DNA of 34,294 bases, taken from the NCBI GenBank assembly GCA_963923035.1, contig CAWUKT010000075.1:1-34294 (forward strand). The letters are read 5' to 3'. The DNA is from CAWUKT01 sp963923035 (GTDB lineage Bacteria > Bacteroidota > Bacteroidia > J057 > JADKCL01). Numbering within the stretch: the first letter of the stretch is position 1; every line of letters begins with the position of its first letter. Under the pieces are notes generated by a model. The model saw only the letters and a list, made by a program, of their open reading frames with translations, was not told the DNA's origin and did not search any database. Below are positions 1 to 8,104 of the stretch, piece by piece. Position numbers and translations under genes: made by a program.

Positions 1-39
1 GAACTCTTTTTCAACAACGAAATCGAGAATGACTATTTT

Positions 40-1185
40 TCAGACACTACCTAGTATGTCAGGCGTCCTTGGTCGAATTACAAAAAACTCTGTTGACCCA
101 AACCCATGGCCATTAACCAAACCCCTGGCAATTGCTGACTTTCCATTTTGCATACACGGAGTAATTTTCGCCCAAAGGAGGTCATTTTCTTTGAACTTGG
201 TATAGCCTTTCGATCCTCCAACACTTTTCATATATTTCTTTGTGACTTCCCCACGTGACTCATCAATGGCTTCCATTGGAACAAACGAAATTTCAGCGTC
301 TTCCTCAAATTGTAACAAATCTGTTCTTGGATCAATCCAAGCAATACTTGACAACTTCACATTCCTCCAATGAGAGGAGTGAAAGAAAAAATTGCTTTGA
401 TATGGGCTCGGATCCAATCTATCGAATAAGGATTTCGAACAAATGCGAAACACTTTTTTTCGATCACTTCCAATCGTTTTTTCAATATCAAGTTTCTTCT
501 GAACAGTGACTTCAATGCTATTGATTAAGCTGCTTGCTTGAAGCCGCTTTTCCTTTCCCAGGGAATAAGCCTTCTGGAAAATTGAGATGATCCTAAATTG
601 AATTTCTTTTGGGGGAACAATTATTGGGGTAGGGGCGAGTTGCTGGAGATTTATGTTTTTCTGAGCAGATTGAGGAGCAATCTCAGAAAGGTATTTCTTA
701 ATGTATTTAAAGTATATATTCAGATACTCTATTTCAAGATTTGAGGATTTTGGAGTTAACGCTACAATGCTATCAGGAAAGCATGCGGGATAATCGAGAA
801 TGGCAGTATCTCCGATATTCGCTGCAATTGTTATCAAAATTGTCTTGAAGTCAAATAATTTACTGACCGAAAGCCCTAAATCGTTAAGCGTTTGAGAGTA
901 AGAGATTTGATCAAACGACTCATTTGCCTTGACAATATCACCTGTTTGAATAAAGGGGTATTCTCCTCCATAAAACCTTGGGTCGTTTCTAGGTCTAAAT
1001 GAGAATTTTCCCCTTTGCATAAAACACAATGATGCCAATTTAACCACTTGAAAAGTTGTCTGGGTTACCATGGCAAGGTTTGTAAATGCACTGTTGTAAA
1101 TGGCATCAAGCCTTTCATCAATATCCCCCCTCAAAACCAAAAAAATATTGCCATTTTCAATGGCGGGTGATGAGGGGGCTAGCAA
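40..1185 (-). CDS. hsdS: Type I/IIB restriction-modification specificity subunit, C-terminally truncated
   Basis: This is the DNA-recognition (S) subunit that would direct the neighbouring nuclease-methyltransferase to its target. The N-terminus has the usual entry pattern of S subunits (DIDERLDAIYNSAF). A first target-recognition domain follows (about residues 45-200, with the typical PFIQTGDI stretch), then a helical spacer (about 200-250) and the start of a second domain (about 275-375, LLWAKITPCMQNGKSA and GFGSTEFFVIRP). It stops at 381 aa inside the second domain, so the last part of that domain and the second conserved helix are missing. Frames in the remaining 39 bases do not restore the family pattern. 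The start is TTG at 1185, overlapping the methyltransferase stop by 7 bp; an AAAGGAG sits a little far upstream, within the end of the methyltransferase gene. The two genes are surely co-translated. Family assignment is secure; activity is doubtful because of the truncation. Confidence 0.85.
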   Translation of the reverse strand: MLAPSSPAIENGNIFLVLRGDIDERLDAIYNSAFTNLAMVTQTTFQVVKLASLCFMQRGKFSFRPRNDPRFYGGEYPFIQTGDIVKANESFDQISYSQTLNDLGLSVSKLFDFKTILITIAANIGDTAILDYPACFPDSIVALTPKSSNLEIEYLNIYFKYIKKYLSEIAPQSAQKNINLQQLAPTPIIVPPKEIQFRIISIFQKAYSLGKEKRLQASSLINSIEVTVQKKLDIEKTIGSDRKKVFRICSKSLFDRLDPSPYQSNFFFHSSHWRNVKLSSIAWIDPRTDLLQFEEDAEISFVPMEAIDESRGEVTKKYMKSVGGSKGYTKFKENDLLWAKITPCMQNGKSAIARGLVNGHGFGSTEFFVIRPRTPDILGSV

Positions 1186-3392
1186 AAATTTGCCGAGGGT
1201 TCTCCTTTCTCTATTTGTTCAATGAACCGCTTTAATTCGGACGTGATTTCGGGAAGATCATCTTTTGAAATATTTTTTCCAGAGGCATCGTAACCAATGT
1301 CATCCGCTATGGCCATCAAGATTGGGTAGTTTTCTAACCTTTCTTTTTTCTGAAACTGGTAATTATCAACTATTTCTTCGAATAGGGTATTCCATTTTTC
1401 CTTAAATGAATCATTTATTTCATTTCTCTTAGAAGTACTTTCAGCGTCCTTTTGCTTCAAATAGGGTTTGAGTGCCTCCCTTTTTTCTTTTGTCCATAGA
1501 TTATATGTCTCTTTAAGTTTAACCTCCGTGGCAAGCTCTTCTTTTATCTCATCTTGAATACGTTTGATTTTCTCGGTTTCGGACTGAAGATGCTTCTTCA
1601 GGAAGAGGACACTACTTTTCACCCCGGCTCCTGTATGAGAAAAAGTTGTTTGGGGAAGAGACACAACAGAAATGATTCGAAACTTTCGTTCAATATCATC
1701 CCGCACATATTGCATACTGCTATTGGTTAAAATTCCATCAGGAATTACAACTGCCAGGTAGCCGCCTTCCTTTAAAAACTTGTGGCATTGCTCAATGAAA
1801 AGCACCTCAGTACTTTGATTCTCCCGCCCCTTAACTAGGTGTTTACCCCTGGCTGCTGCATTGATCCAGTTCACCTCCTTTAACGCAAAATCATAATAGG
1901 GAGCTGTCCCCCGGTTCACCTGCATGTAGGATTTTTCCGATTGTTTAACGATAGAACCAAATGGGGGATTGGTTACAATAAAGTCAAAGGAGTTAGGGGC
2001 AAACCCCTTATTTCCAGTTCGCTCTTGGATATATTCGATAGGGTATAATCCATCGAATGCAATTACATTGGTGTGGCCATCATCATGAATTATCATATTC
2101 ATTTTAGCAACCCGGGCGATGGATTCATTAATCTCGATTCCAAACAACCTTTTTTCGGCAAAATCATGCCAGTGGGTATAGTGATCCACAGCTTCTTCAG
2201 GATCGGTTTTGTCATATTTGTCGTTTGCCTGATTTCGAACCTTATCCAATGCATAAAGTAGAAACCCACCACTTCCGCAACTTGTGTCCAGAACTCTTGC
2301 ATCCGCCGTAATAGGCAAAGCGTCAATCATCATCTTCACAACTGGACGAGGGGTGAAATACTGGCCAAATTCCCCTCTAAAATACGTCCCCAGGAAAGTT
2401 TCAAATGCTCGCCCCTTACTATCGAGATCGGTTTTATTTAGGTTGATCTTCTGCAAATACCGGATGACCGTTTGAATCCGCTTTGGCGTAAGATCAATCG
2501 GTTTCTTAAATACCTCGGGGTCTTTTCTTTTCCCCTCATCGTATAATTTTTCTATTCTTTTTACGAGTTGTTGAGCAGTTTCATTTCGATAAATCTGAAA
2601 TTTATATGGCTGTTTCTTGTCGGTATTTTTTTCATCCCAAATTTTGCAAAATATTAGCTTGTCTAGTTCATCGAAGGCTTGAGATGGATTCAGCTCTCCT
2701 CCGGCCCAAAGTGCATCATGGGCTTGTTTGAATACCCTAATTAGATCCCCCTCTTCAATGGTTTCAAGATCTGACAAATGAAACGTTTTTCCCTTTGGTG
2801 AAATCCAAGCCCCACCCTTTACGTACTTAAATGGTGGGGTTTCAACTTGCCCGAAGTGGGGAATATCTGCTTCTTCTTCTTTCTTGTTTGTTTCCTTGTC
2901 AAACTTATAATATTCATCTTTGTCACCTTTAGTGATCCAAATATACTTGGTTGTCCCAGCTAAAGCATGAGCATAGGCAAAGGCTTGATTGACCGCTTGT
3001 TTAAATTCTGCTTCAGAAACTTCTTTCTTCTTGCACTCCACAACTATATATGGCTGGGTAAGCTCATCGTCATTATAAACGATGATGTCTGCCTCCTTTT
3101 TCGAGGCTCCCATCGTTACTGTCTCGTTGATGGTTATTCGGTTTGGAGGATAACTGTATTCTAAAACAAGGATACAAAAGGTCAAAGCTTGTACTTTTTC
3201 CTCTGGATCGGTGTATCTACGCTTCTTAGGGTTCTTAACTTGGTAAGTGATATTCTTTTGTTCCTCATCAAAAGAAATGATTCCTTTATTAATGCCTTCG
3301 GCGATGAAATCCATAGATTCGGGTACTAGAGATGCAACATTTTTTTGATGTTCAAAAAGCAATTTAGAAAGAAGAACATCATTTTTCCTCAT
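1179..3392 (-). CDS. hsdM: Nuclease-methyltransferase fusion (HsdR_N-like plus N6-adenine methyltransferase), BcgI-A-like
   Basis: This 737-aa protein should methylate adenine and probably also cut DNA. The N-terminal part (about residues 60-165) has a PD-(D/E)xK-type nuclease pattern as in HsdR_N domains: D102 in KKEADIIVY, then E119 and K121 in YIVVECKKK. The methyltransferase part follows, with GEFGQYFTPRPVV at 340-352, the SAM-binding motif DTSCGSGGFL at 369-378 and the catalytic motif NPPF at 475-478. The C-terminal 150 residues are charged and helical and probably contact the S subunit. Ordinary HsdM proteins are about 500 aa and lack the nuclease. A nuclease-methylase polypeptide plus a separate S subunit is the layout of type IIB BcgI-like enzymes. 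No HsdR translocase gene is present in the window; one could lie to the left. ATG start at 3392, 135 bp after the preceding gene. Confidence 0.88.
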   Translation of the reverse strand: MRKNDVLLSKLLFEHQKNVASLVPESMDFIAEGINKGIISFDEEQKNITYQVKNPKKRRYTDPEEKVQALTFCILVLEYSYPPNRITINETVTMGASKKEADIIVYNDDELTQPYIVVECKKKEVSEAEFKQAVNQAFAYAHALAGTTKYIWITKGDKDEYYKFDKETNKKEEEADIPHFGQVETPPFKYVKGGAWISPKGKTFHLSDLETIEEGDLIRVFKQAHDALWAGGELNPSQAFDELDKLIFCKIWDEKNTDKKQPYKFQIYRNETAQQLVKRIEKLYDEGKRKDPEVFKKPIDLTPKRIQTVIRYLQKINLNKTDLDSKGRAFETFLGTYFRGEFGQYFTPRPVVKMMIDALPITADARVLDTSCGSGGFLLYALDKVRNQANDKYDKTDPEEAVDHYTHWHDFAEKRLFGIEINESIARVAKMNMIIHDDGHTNVIAFDGLYPIEYIQERTGNKGFAPNSFDFIVTNPPFGSIVKQSEKSYMQVNRGTAPYYDFALKEVNWINAAARGKHLVKGRENQSTEVLFIEQCHKFLKEGGYLAVVIPDGILTNSSMQYVRDDIERKFRIISVVSLPQTTFSHTGAGVKSSVLFLKKHLQSETEKIKRIQDEIKEELATEVKLKETYNLWTKEKREALKPYLKQKDAESTSKRNEINDSFKEKWNTLFEEIVDNYQFQKKERLENYPILMAIADDIGYDASGKNISKDDLPEITSELKRFIEQIEKGEPSANFC

Positions 3393-3432
3393 TCTTACAG
3401 TTTCTTTGAATTTTATGGACTAAGTTTTACTA

Positions 3433-3451
3433 AATGCTTCTTAAAAGCATT
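3433..3451. repeat. Short inverted repeat upstream of the methyltransferase gene
   Basis: AATGCTT (3433-3439) and AAGCATT (3445-3451) are perfect 7-bp arms around a 5-base loop, in the 135-bp gap ahead of the restriction-modification operon. It could be an operator or a weak terminator of the upstream gene pair. No long T-run follows on the minus strand, so an operator is slightly more likely. Confidence 0.35.
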
Positions 3452-3527
3452 CGGAGAAAATGCAATAGTATTCAAAGATTACCTTTTCAGTTGATATTTT
3501 CTCGACCTTCAAAGAAATATGGCTTAC

Positions 3528-4055
3528 CTATAGCAATTCGTCAATACTATAGGATGTTGTATCAATTTGAGATGGGTAAATCAATCGGTTAAGGAAATTA
3601 AAAGCCATTTTTTTCTCTTGTGGTAATTTTCTATTCAATGAAACATTATCGGGTATTCTACGAATTCCTGATAATGCCTCAATCAAACGATTATATTCAA
3701 GCATTGAGTTTACTAGAAAACTCCACTTTTTCTCTATTTCCTTATCAAAACCTATTAGAACTCTAGGATTAAGGTGATCTCCATTTTCTCCTTCGAAAAA
3801 TTTGTCAATGATTCTCTTCCTTGTGTTCAAAGTCAAGGATATTGAATCAAGTTTTTGGTGAATCAAAGATTCCTTTTCAGATAACCCATTCTTGATATGC
3901 CGGATCCGATTTAGGAACTGATCTAACTCCTTTCTATATCCCTTATCCGAAAGAAGAACTCTTCCTTTGTCCGAATCAATCTCTTTCGCAATCGAAGATT
4001 CCATACCGAGGACTAGCTTTCGATTTTTCAATAACAAGTCCTTTATTGGTTTCAT
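3528..4055 (-). CDS. Unknown helical protein translationally coupled to the subtilisin-like gene
   Basis: I do not recognise this 175-aa protein. It is rich in Lys, Glu, Leu and Ile with no signal peptide, membrane segment or Cys motif, and reads as mostly alpha-helical with possible coiled-coil stretches (about residues 30-70). Its ATG overlaps the TGA of the upstream subtilisin-like gene in an ATGA arrangement (4052-4055), so the two are almost certainly translated together. The upstream product is exported while this one looks cytoplasmic, which is an odd pairing. AT-rich codon use matches the island. The coding call rests on length, start overlap and plausible composition only. Confidence 0.7.
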   Translation of the reverse strand: MKPIKDLLLKNRKLVLGMESSIAKEIDSDKGRVLLSDKGYRKELDQFLNRIRHIKNGLSEKESLIHQKLDSISLTLNTRKRIIDKFFEGENGDHLNPRVLIGFDKEIEKKWSFLVNSMLEYNRLIEALSGIRRIPDNVSLNRKLPQEKKMAFNFLNRLIYPSQIDTTSYSIDELL

Positions 4056-5827
4056 TTTCCAGACTGTTTTAGAATTTTCTCTGATGTTCGATACATCCCA
4101 TTGACGATAATTTCAACGAGGTACATTCCGCTATCATTCGGAAAATGGATTTCTATTTGTTGCTTTCTCCTTTCCTCCTGTGAATCCACTAAACGCCCCT
4201 GAACATCAAAGACCCTAATGGAAATATCCCTTGCTTGGATGTCGTGTATATATGCCGTTACGGTACCACTTGTTGGATTCGGGAAAAGATCAATGTTGGC
4301 TTTGATATACTGACTCTCTCCAATGGAATTCGGACTGCACAAAGCCCGTTCCGCATTGATTCGTCCGTGGCCGTGGTAGATGTCAAAACCTTGGGTATCC
4401 TCGGTTGGTCTGCCTACCTGATCTTCTGCCGTGGCCTTGATAATCGCTATGATCGTATCTGCCGTTCGGGTTGTGTCTTGAGCCTTGAGAAGTGCCGCAA
4501 GACCTGAAACATGGGCCGTAGCCTCAGAGGTTCCGCCGTTCGTAATGATATTCAATTGATGGTCGAGGGAAATAATGTTGTCACCTGGGGCCACAACATC
4601 AATGTTATTTGAATAGGTACTTCCCGCCGAAGCATTGATTACAACTCTTTTGTCATCGGCTCCCGTTGCTCCTACTGCCAACACACCTACGCTATCATCG
4701 TAGGCGGCAGGGTAGAAATCAATATTTGCATTTGAGTTCCCGATTGCTGCCGTAAAAACTATGTCATTGGTATAGGCATAGTAGATTGCATTTCTAATCG
4801 TGGTGTCATTCTGTGGGTAGCTGGCGGAAAAGTTGATAACGTCCGCGCCGTTTTCCGTGGCATAGATAATTCCATCCCGAAGGATGGAAGCTGACAGCGT
4901 TGTCGATTCATCTGCTATCCGAACAGGCATTAATCTACAATTCCAGTCTATACCCGCAATTCCATCATTGTTATTACCATTGGCCCCGATGATCGAAGCC
5001 ATACTTGTTTCATGCCCGTCCGTGTCGGTTGGGTCGTTGTCGGTATCGAAGAAATCCCAGCCATTTACATCATCGTCAAATCCGTTTCCGTCGTTGTCAG
5101 TATTGTCGTTCGGGATCTCGTCATGGTTTGTCCAAATTCGCCCCAAAAACTCAGGATGGGTCAGGAGAATTCCAGTTCCCATAACAGCCACCACCACGTT
5201 TGTATCTCCTTGTTCGCAATTCCAGGCATCGGCCATATCAATATCAGCATCGACAACGGCAGGAACGCCAAAATTAGTTACGGCGGTCACTGAATCATTT
5301 TCCAATGCCCATTGGTCGGCAAAGTAAGTATCATTGGGAACAATGGTCGTCTTGTTCAGGTGTTCAAAGGAAATATCTATTTGCTGATCTTTTAGAACAT
5401 GCTCAAAATATCCAGTTGCCAAGTAATCACTTATGGCGGTTGGAATATCAATTTCATCCGCGAATCGGAAGGTATGGGAAAGTTCGTTGTCCCAATTCAT
5501 TTTTGGGGTTACGCCCTTGTAGTCCTTTTTAATATAGGTACACTGGTATTGTTCATTCAAAATGTCCACCGCTGGAATACCTGTATAAACGATTCCCGAA
5601 ACGTCCTTTGAAATGTTTACGGTGGTTCCCGTTTTGAATTTGACCAGCAAGGTCTTTTGGTTAATTTTTGTGGTGCTGAAAGCACCTGTATCAAGGATTC
5701 GCTTATTCCAACCACTACCGCCAGTGTTGGTCAATACGTTACCCGATTGACCGAAGGCCACAAGGCTACTGAGCCAGATTATTGAAAACAGGCCAATCGT
5801 TCTAAAAAAGTGTCTATTTAGGTTCAT
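4052..5827 (-). CDS. Secreted subtilisin-like (S8) protein with T9SS sorting domain; catalytic Asp replaced by Gly
   Basis: The 591-aa product begins with a signal peptide (basic RHFFRT, then GLFSIIWLSSLVAFGQ). I chose the ATG at 5827 for that reason; the frame stays open to 5956, but the extra residues look spurious. An N-terminal pro-region precedes an S8 peptidase fold (about residues 185-460). The His motif (DGHETSMA, H272), the oxyanion Asn (AAIGNSN, N364) and the Ser motif (GTSEATAHVSGLAALL, S434) are present. The first triad motif, normally V-x-D-T/S-G, reads VMGTGILLTHPEF, with Gly217 (codon GGA, 5177-5179) where the Asp should be. The His motif also departs from the usual GHGTH. The last 80 residues form a type A T9SS sorting domain (starting at DLFPNPTSG), predicting export and surface attachment. 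It lies co-directional with the recombinase upstream and overlaps the next gene by 4 bp. Family is certain; proteolytic activity is doubtful. Confidence 0.9.
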   Translation of the reverse strand: MNLNRHFFRTIGLFSIIWLSSLVAFGQSGNVLTNTGGSGWNKRILDTGAFSTTKINQKTLLVKFKTGTTVNISKDVSGIVYTGIPAVDILNEQYQCTYIKKDYKGVTPKMNWDNELSHTFRFADEIDIPTAISDYLATGYFEHVLKDQQIDISFEHLNKTTIVPNDTYFADQWALENDSVTAVTNFGVPAVVDADIDMADAWNCEQGDTNVVVAVMGTGILLTHPEFLGRIWTNHDEIPNDNTDNDGNGFDDDVNGWDFFDTDNDPTDTDGHETSMASIIGANGNNNDGIAGIDWNCRLMPVRIADESTTLSASILRDGIIYATENGADVINFSASYPQNDTTIRNAIYYAYTNDIVFTAAIGNSNANIDFYPAAYDDSVGVLAVGATGADDKRVVINASAGSTYSNNIDVVAPGDNIISLDHQLNIITNGGTSEATAHVSGLAALLKAQDTTRTADTIIAIIKATAEDQVGRPTEDTQGFDIYHGHGRINAERALCSPNSIGESQYIKANIDLFPNPTSGTVTAYIHDIQARDISIRVFDVQGRLVDSQEERRKQQIEIHFPNDSGMYLVEIIVNGMYRTSEKILKQSGK

Positions 5828-5962
5828 AGCGTTAGTAAATGCTTTTGCCTTTGTTTCATATTGTTTCCTCTGCAAGAATTGTTCCACAGGAAAAAACCAC
5901 CGCAAGGCAATTACACAAAATAACATCTTTTTTTCATGGGCTTCAAGCATGTTCATATTTCT

Positions 5963-6412
5963 TTAGTTTAACGATATGTTTTTCAAAACCGTTTGCCAAT
6001 CGCAAAGGATTCGATATAATTCTTCTACTTTTTCAGGGTTCACCTTTTTTTTCGCTACGGGCTCCATATGAGAATCACCGTGCTTTAAATCGGCAGTATG
6101 GTTTTTATCAGTGGGGATGTTTGGTGTTCGACTATATTTCTTGGAGGTGTTCACCATTTTTTTCGCTATGTGCTCCATAAGAGAATCGCTATCACCAAAT
6201 TCCTCTACAATCCTGAAATGAGGCGAAATTTTGGGTGTTCGACATCCCCCCTCAAAACTGTATTCCAGCCTTTCGGAGAATATCATGTTGTGAAGGGTGT
6301 TTTTCGTTTGTAGGTCTGCAATTCTCAGGTGTTCAACCGGAGAATTTGCGAAGTCTAAAAATGACTTCAAACATTCCTCGAAACTTGGGCCAGAACTGCC
6401 TTTTTCGTTCAC
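5963..6412 (-). pseudogene. C-terminal fragment of the left serine recombinase, in a shifted frame
   Basis: These 149 residues do not look like a separate gene. The stretch TKNTLHNMIFSERLEYSFEG followed by CRTPKI matches the end of the second recombinase in this window (RRQRLQKLVFPDDLYFSRD then FRTPRL), a hallmark of large serine recombinase C-termini in Bacteroidetes. It starts at a GTG 2 bp past the stop of the recombinase ORF and in another frame. One gene has therefore been split by a frameshift near 6412-6425, or by a sequencing error, or expresses through frameshifting. The C-terminal half contains a 37-residue tandem duplication, described separately. The 58-aa gene upstream of the other recombinase is not paralleled here. 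Confidence 0.75.
6038..6259. repeat. 111-bp tandem duplication at the 3' end of the left recombinase
   Basis: A 39-base block at 6038-6076 recurs at 6149-6187 with only four mismatches, and GGTGTTCGAC at 6123-6132 recurs at 6234-6243. Both pairs are offset by exactly 111 bp, so the region is two tandem copies of a 111-bp (37-codon) unit. In protein each unit runs from RTP to a KK(M/K)VN stretch, giving GDSDSLMEHIAKKMVN in one copy and GDSHMEPVAKKKVN in the other. The reading frame is kept across the copies. Confidence 0.85.
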
Positions 6413-6413
6413 C

Positions 6414-7685
6414 TTATAATAGGGCTACCTGATTTTCCAGTTCACAAAGTCGGAGTTCGAGTTTCGTTTGGAGGCTTTTGTTCGTGGTGGAAACGATCTT
6501 GTCAACGACCTGATCTATTTGACCGTTGAGTTTGGCAAGCTCTTTCTTTTTTCTGGTGGCTAGGCGTTCGTGATCCGCATTGAATTCTTTCCATTGCCTT
6601 CGGGCCTCCAATTCAAAAGCTTTGAGCAATTGATTTGTTGGGCGTACTTTTTCAAGTAGATTTTCATATTCAGCTTCAAGGACTGCCTTTTTGATGTATT
6701 TTGGTTTGGCTGTACACTGTGAGTTCCGGCAAGTATAAAACGGGTGCTTTTTTGTTTTCCCTTTGAAGAAGGAGCCAACCATAGTTTTCCCACAAATGGC
6801 ACAATTGAACTTCCGCCGTAAGGGAAAATTGTCATCGTCCGTTTTCCTGTACCCTGATGATTTCTGTTCAAGTTTCCTTTGGATTTTTTGGTAAGTGGAC
6901 ATCGTGACTAAGGCTTTGTGATTCCCTCGCCTTAGCGAAATTTTCCACTTCGGATATTCGATATATCCGGTATACATAACGTTTTTCAGGATGCGAGTAA
7001 CGGTACTGATTTTGGCAACTCCGCCAGAAAAGCCCTTTTCAATCAGAAAATTCAGAACATCGGTTTTAAGCAGTAGTCTTCCATCTGCGTATCTTTCCAA
7101 AGCCTGTTTGATGATCTTTGCATCTTCATTTGGGAAAAGGCATCTACCATCATTTCGGATCGTCTTGAAAGAGTAGCCTACCGGGGCGGGGAAAGTCCAA
7201 TAGCCCATTTCAAGCCTAGCCCTCATTCTTGTATGAGATCGACGTTTGTTACGTTCCAATTCGCATTGCGCTTGAGCAGCAAGGCAAGTCTCAAAGTATC
7301 TACTCTCAGGGGAATCGTCCAGGATGAACGGCAGAGACGGAGAAGCCAGAAATGCTTTTCGCTTTCTTAATTCTTCCCGCAGTTCCAAGTGAAATTTTGT
7401 GTGCCTCGCCCATCGGCTAATATCATCAACCACGACGATGTAATTTGTCTTTGAATGATCATCGAGGTACTTCAAAAGACTTAGGATTTCCGGTCTGTTT
7501 CGAAAGTCGTTCCCAGCCGTAAGACCTTTTTCAGTGAACGTCTTTTCCAGTTCCCAACCATTAGCCTTTATGTAGGCAAGGGAGTTCTGTTTTTGGCCTT
7601 TAAGGCCATTCCCGAACTTGATTTGTTTCGGATCAGATACACGCCTGTATAAGACGCACTTTGTATAGTTTTCTGTTTCAAACAC
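6414..7685 (-). CDS. Large serine recombinase (left), ORF interrupted before its C-terminus
   Basis: This is a site-specific recombinase of the resolvase/invertase superfamily, able in principle to integrate or excise an element. The N-terminal catalytic domain (residues 1-150) holds the active-site Ser17 in LYRRVSDPKQ and the conserved Arg-rich stretch ERNKRRSHTRMR. The recombinase domain (about 160-280) follows. A zinc ribbon is formed by CAICGKTM and YTCRNSQC. A Lys/Glu-rich coiled coil (about 360-420) ends at the stop at 6414. The missing C-terminus continues in another frame at 5963-6412. The ATG at 7685 lies 15 bp downstream of a terminator hairpin's T-run, so it probably has its own promoter close by. 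Orientation is opposite to the second recombinase, both reading outward. Family certain; functionality uncertain because of the frame break. Confidence 0.9.
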   Translation of the reverse strand: MFETENYTKCVLYRRVSDPKQIKFGNGLKGQKQNSLAYIKANGWELEKTFTEKGLTAGNDFRNRPEILSLLKYLDDHSKTNYIVVVDDISRWARHTKFHLELREELRKRKAFLASPSLPFILDDSPESRYFETCLAAQAQCELERNKRRSHTRMRARLEMGYWTFPAPVGYSFKTIRNDGRCLFPNEDAKIIKQALERYADGRLLLKTDVLNFLIEKGFSGGVAKISTVTRILKNVMYTGYIEYPKWKISLRRGNHKALVTMSTYQKIQRKLEQKSSGYRKTDDDNFPLRRKFNCAICGKTMVGSFFKGKTKKHPFYTCRNSQCTAKPKYIKKAVLEAEYENLLEKVRPTNQLLKAFELEARRQWKEFNADHERLATRKKKELAKLNGQIDQVVDKIVSTTNKSLQTKLELRLCELENQVALL

Positions 7686-7700
7686 GGAGTTTTGTTAGAG

Positions 7701-7736
7701 AAATAAAAAGCGAAGGGAGCATTATACTCCCTTCGC
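7701..7736 (-). terminator. Rho-independent terminator between the lipoprotein unit and the left recombinase
   Basis: A perfect 10-bp stem (GCGAAGGGAG at 7710-7719, CTCCCTTCGC at 7727-7736, 7-base loop) is followed on the minus strand by a T-rich run (complement of AAATAAAAA, 7701-7709). It ends the minus-strand unit coming from 8733. Confidence 0.85.
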
Positions 7737-7746
7737 GGTTCTGGCT

Positions 7747-8104
7747 TCAAGTTTGGCTGTTAAATCGGTCGAAATAGGCTCGGATAAACTGAGAGGTCAC
7801 TATATGTACTGATTCGTATAATTCCATGATTTCTTCCTCTGTATGTCCTTGTCCGATAAACAGTCGCTTGAATGATTCGAAGTGTTTTTGGTCTTCTTTT
7901 GAAAGAAGTATGATCTGCTTTTCTACATCGGAAATTGTTAAATCCTATAAATGGTGGTTGGCAGCTCGTAGCCGCGTGATCCGGATTGCTAGCTAAGGTC
8001 TTGTTGGTGAAATAATGTTCACCAGCGCCAGCTACTTTAGCAGAGGTTTGGAAGCCCTTCAAGTGAACGTTTGAATAAACTTTGATTAAATATCCAACTG
8101 CCAA
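7747..8104 (-). pseudogene. Possible broken or mis-framed small gene downstream of the lipoprotein
   Basis: Two frames look partly coding. One runs from an ATG at 8104, which overlaps the lipoprotein end, and stays plausible to about 7950 (GYLIKVYSNVHLKGFQ, GAGEHYFTNKT), but its later residues look like out-of-frame noise. A different frame, open from 7946 to a stop at 7747, reads well as protein (ISDVEKQIILLSKEDQKHFE, then HTEEEIMELYESVH). It has no ATG near its beginning because a TAG lies just upstream at 7947-7949. The simplest reading is one small gene with a frameshift near 7950; alternatively a short protein with a rare start. The terminator at 7701-7736 follows directly. No family recognised. 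Confidence 0.4.
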
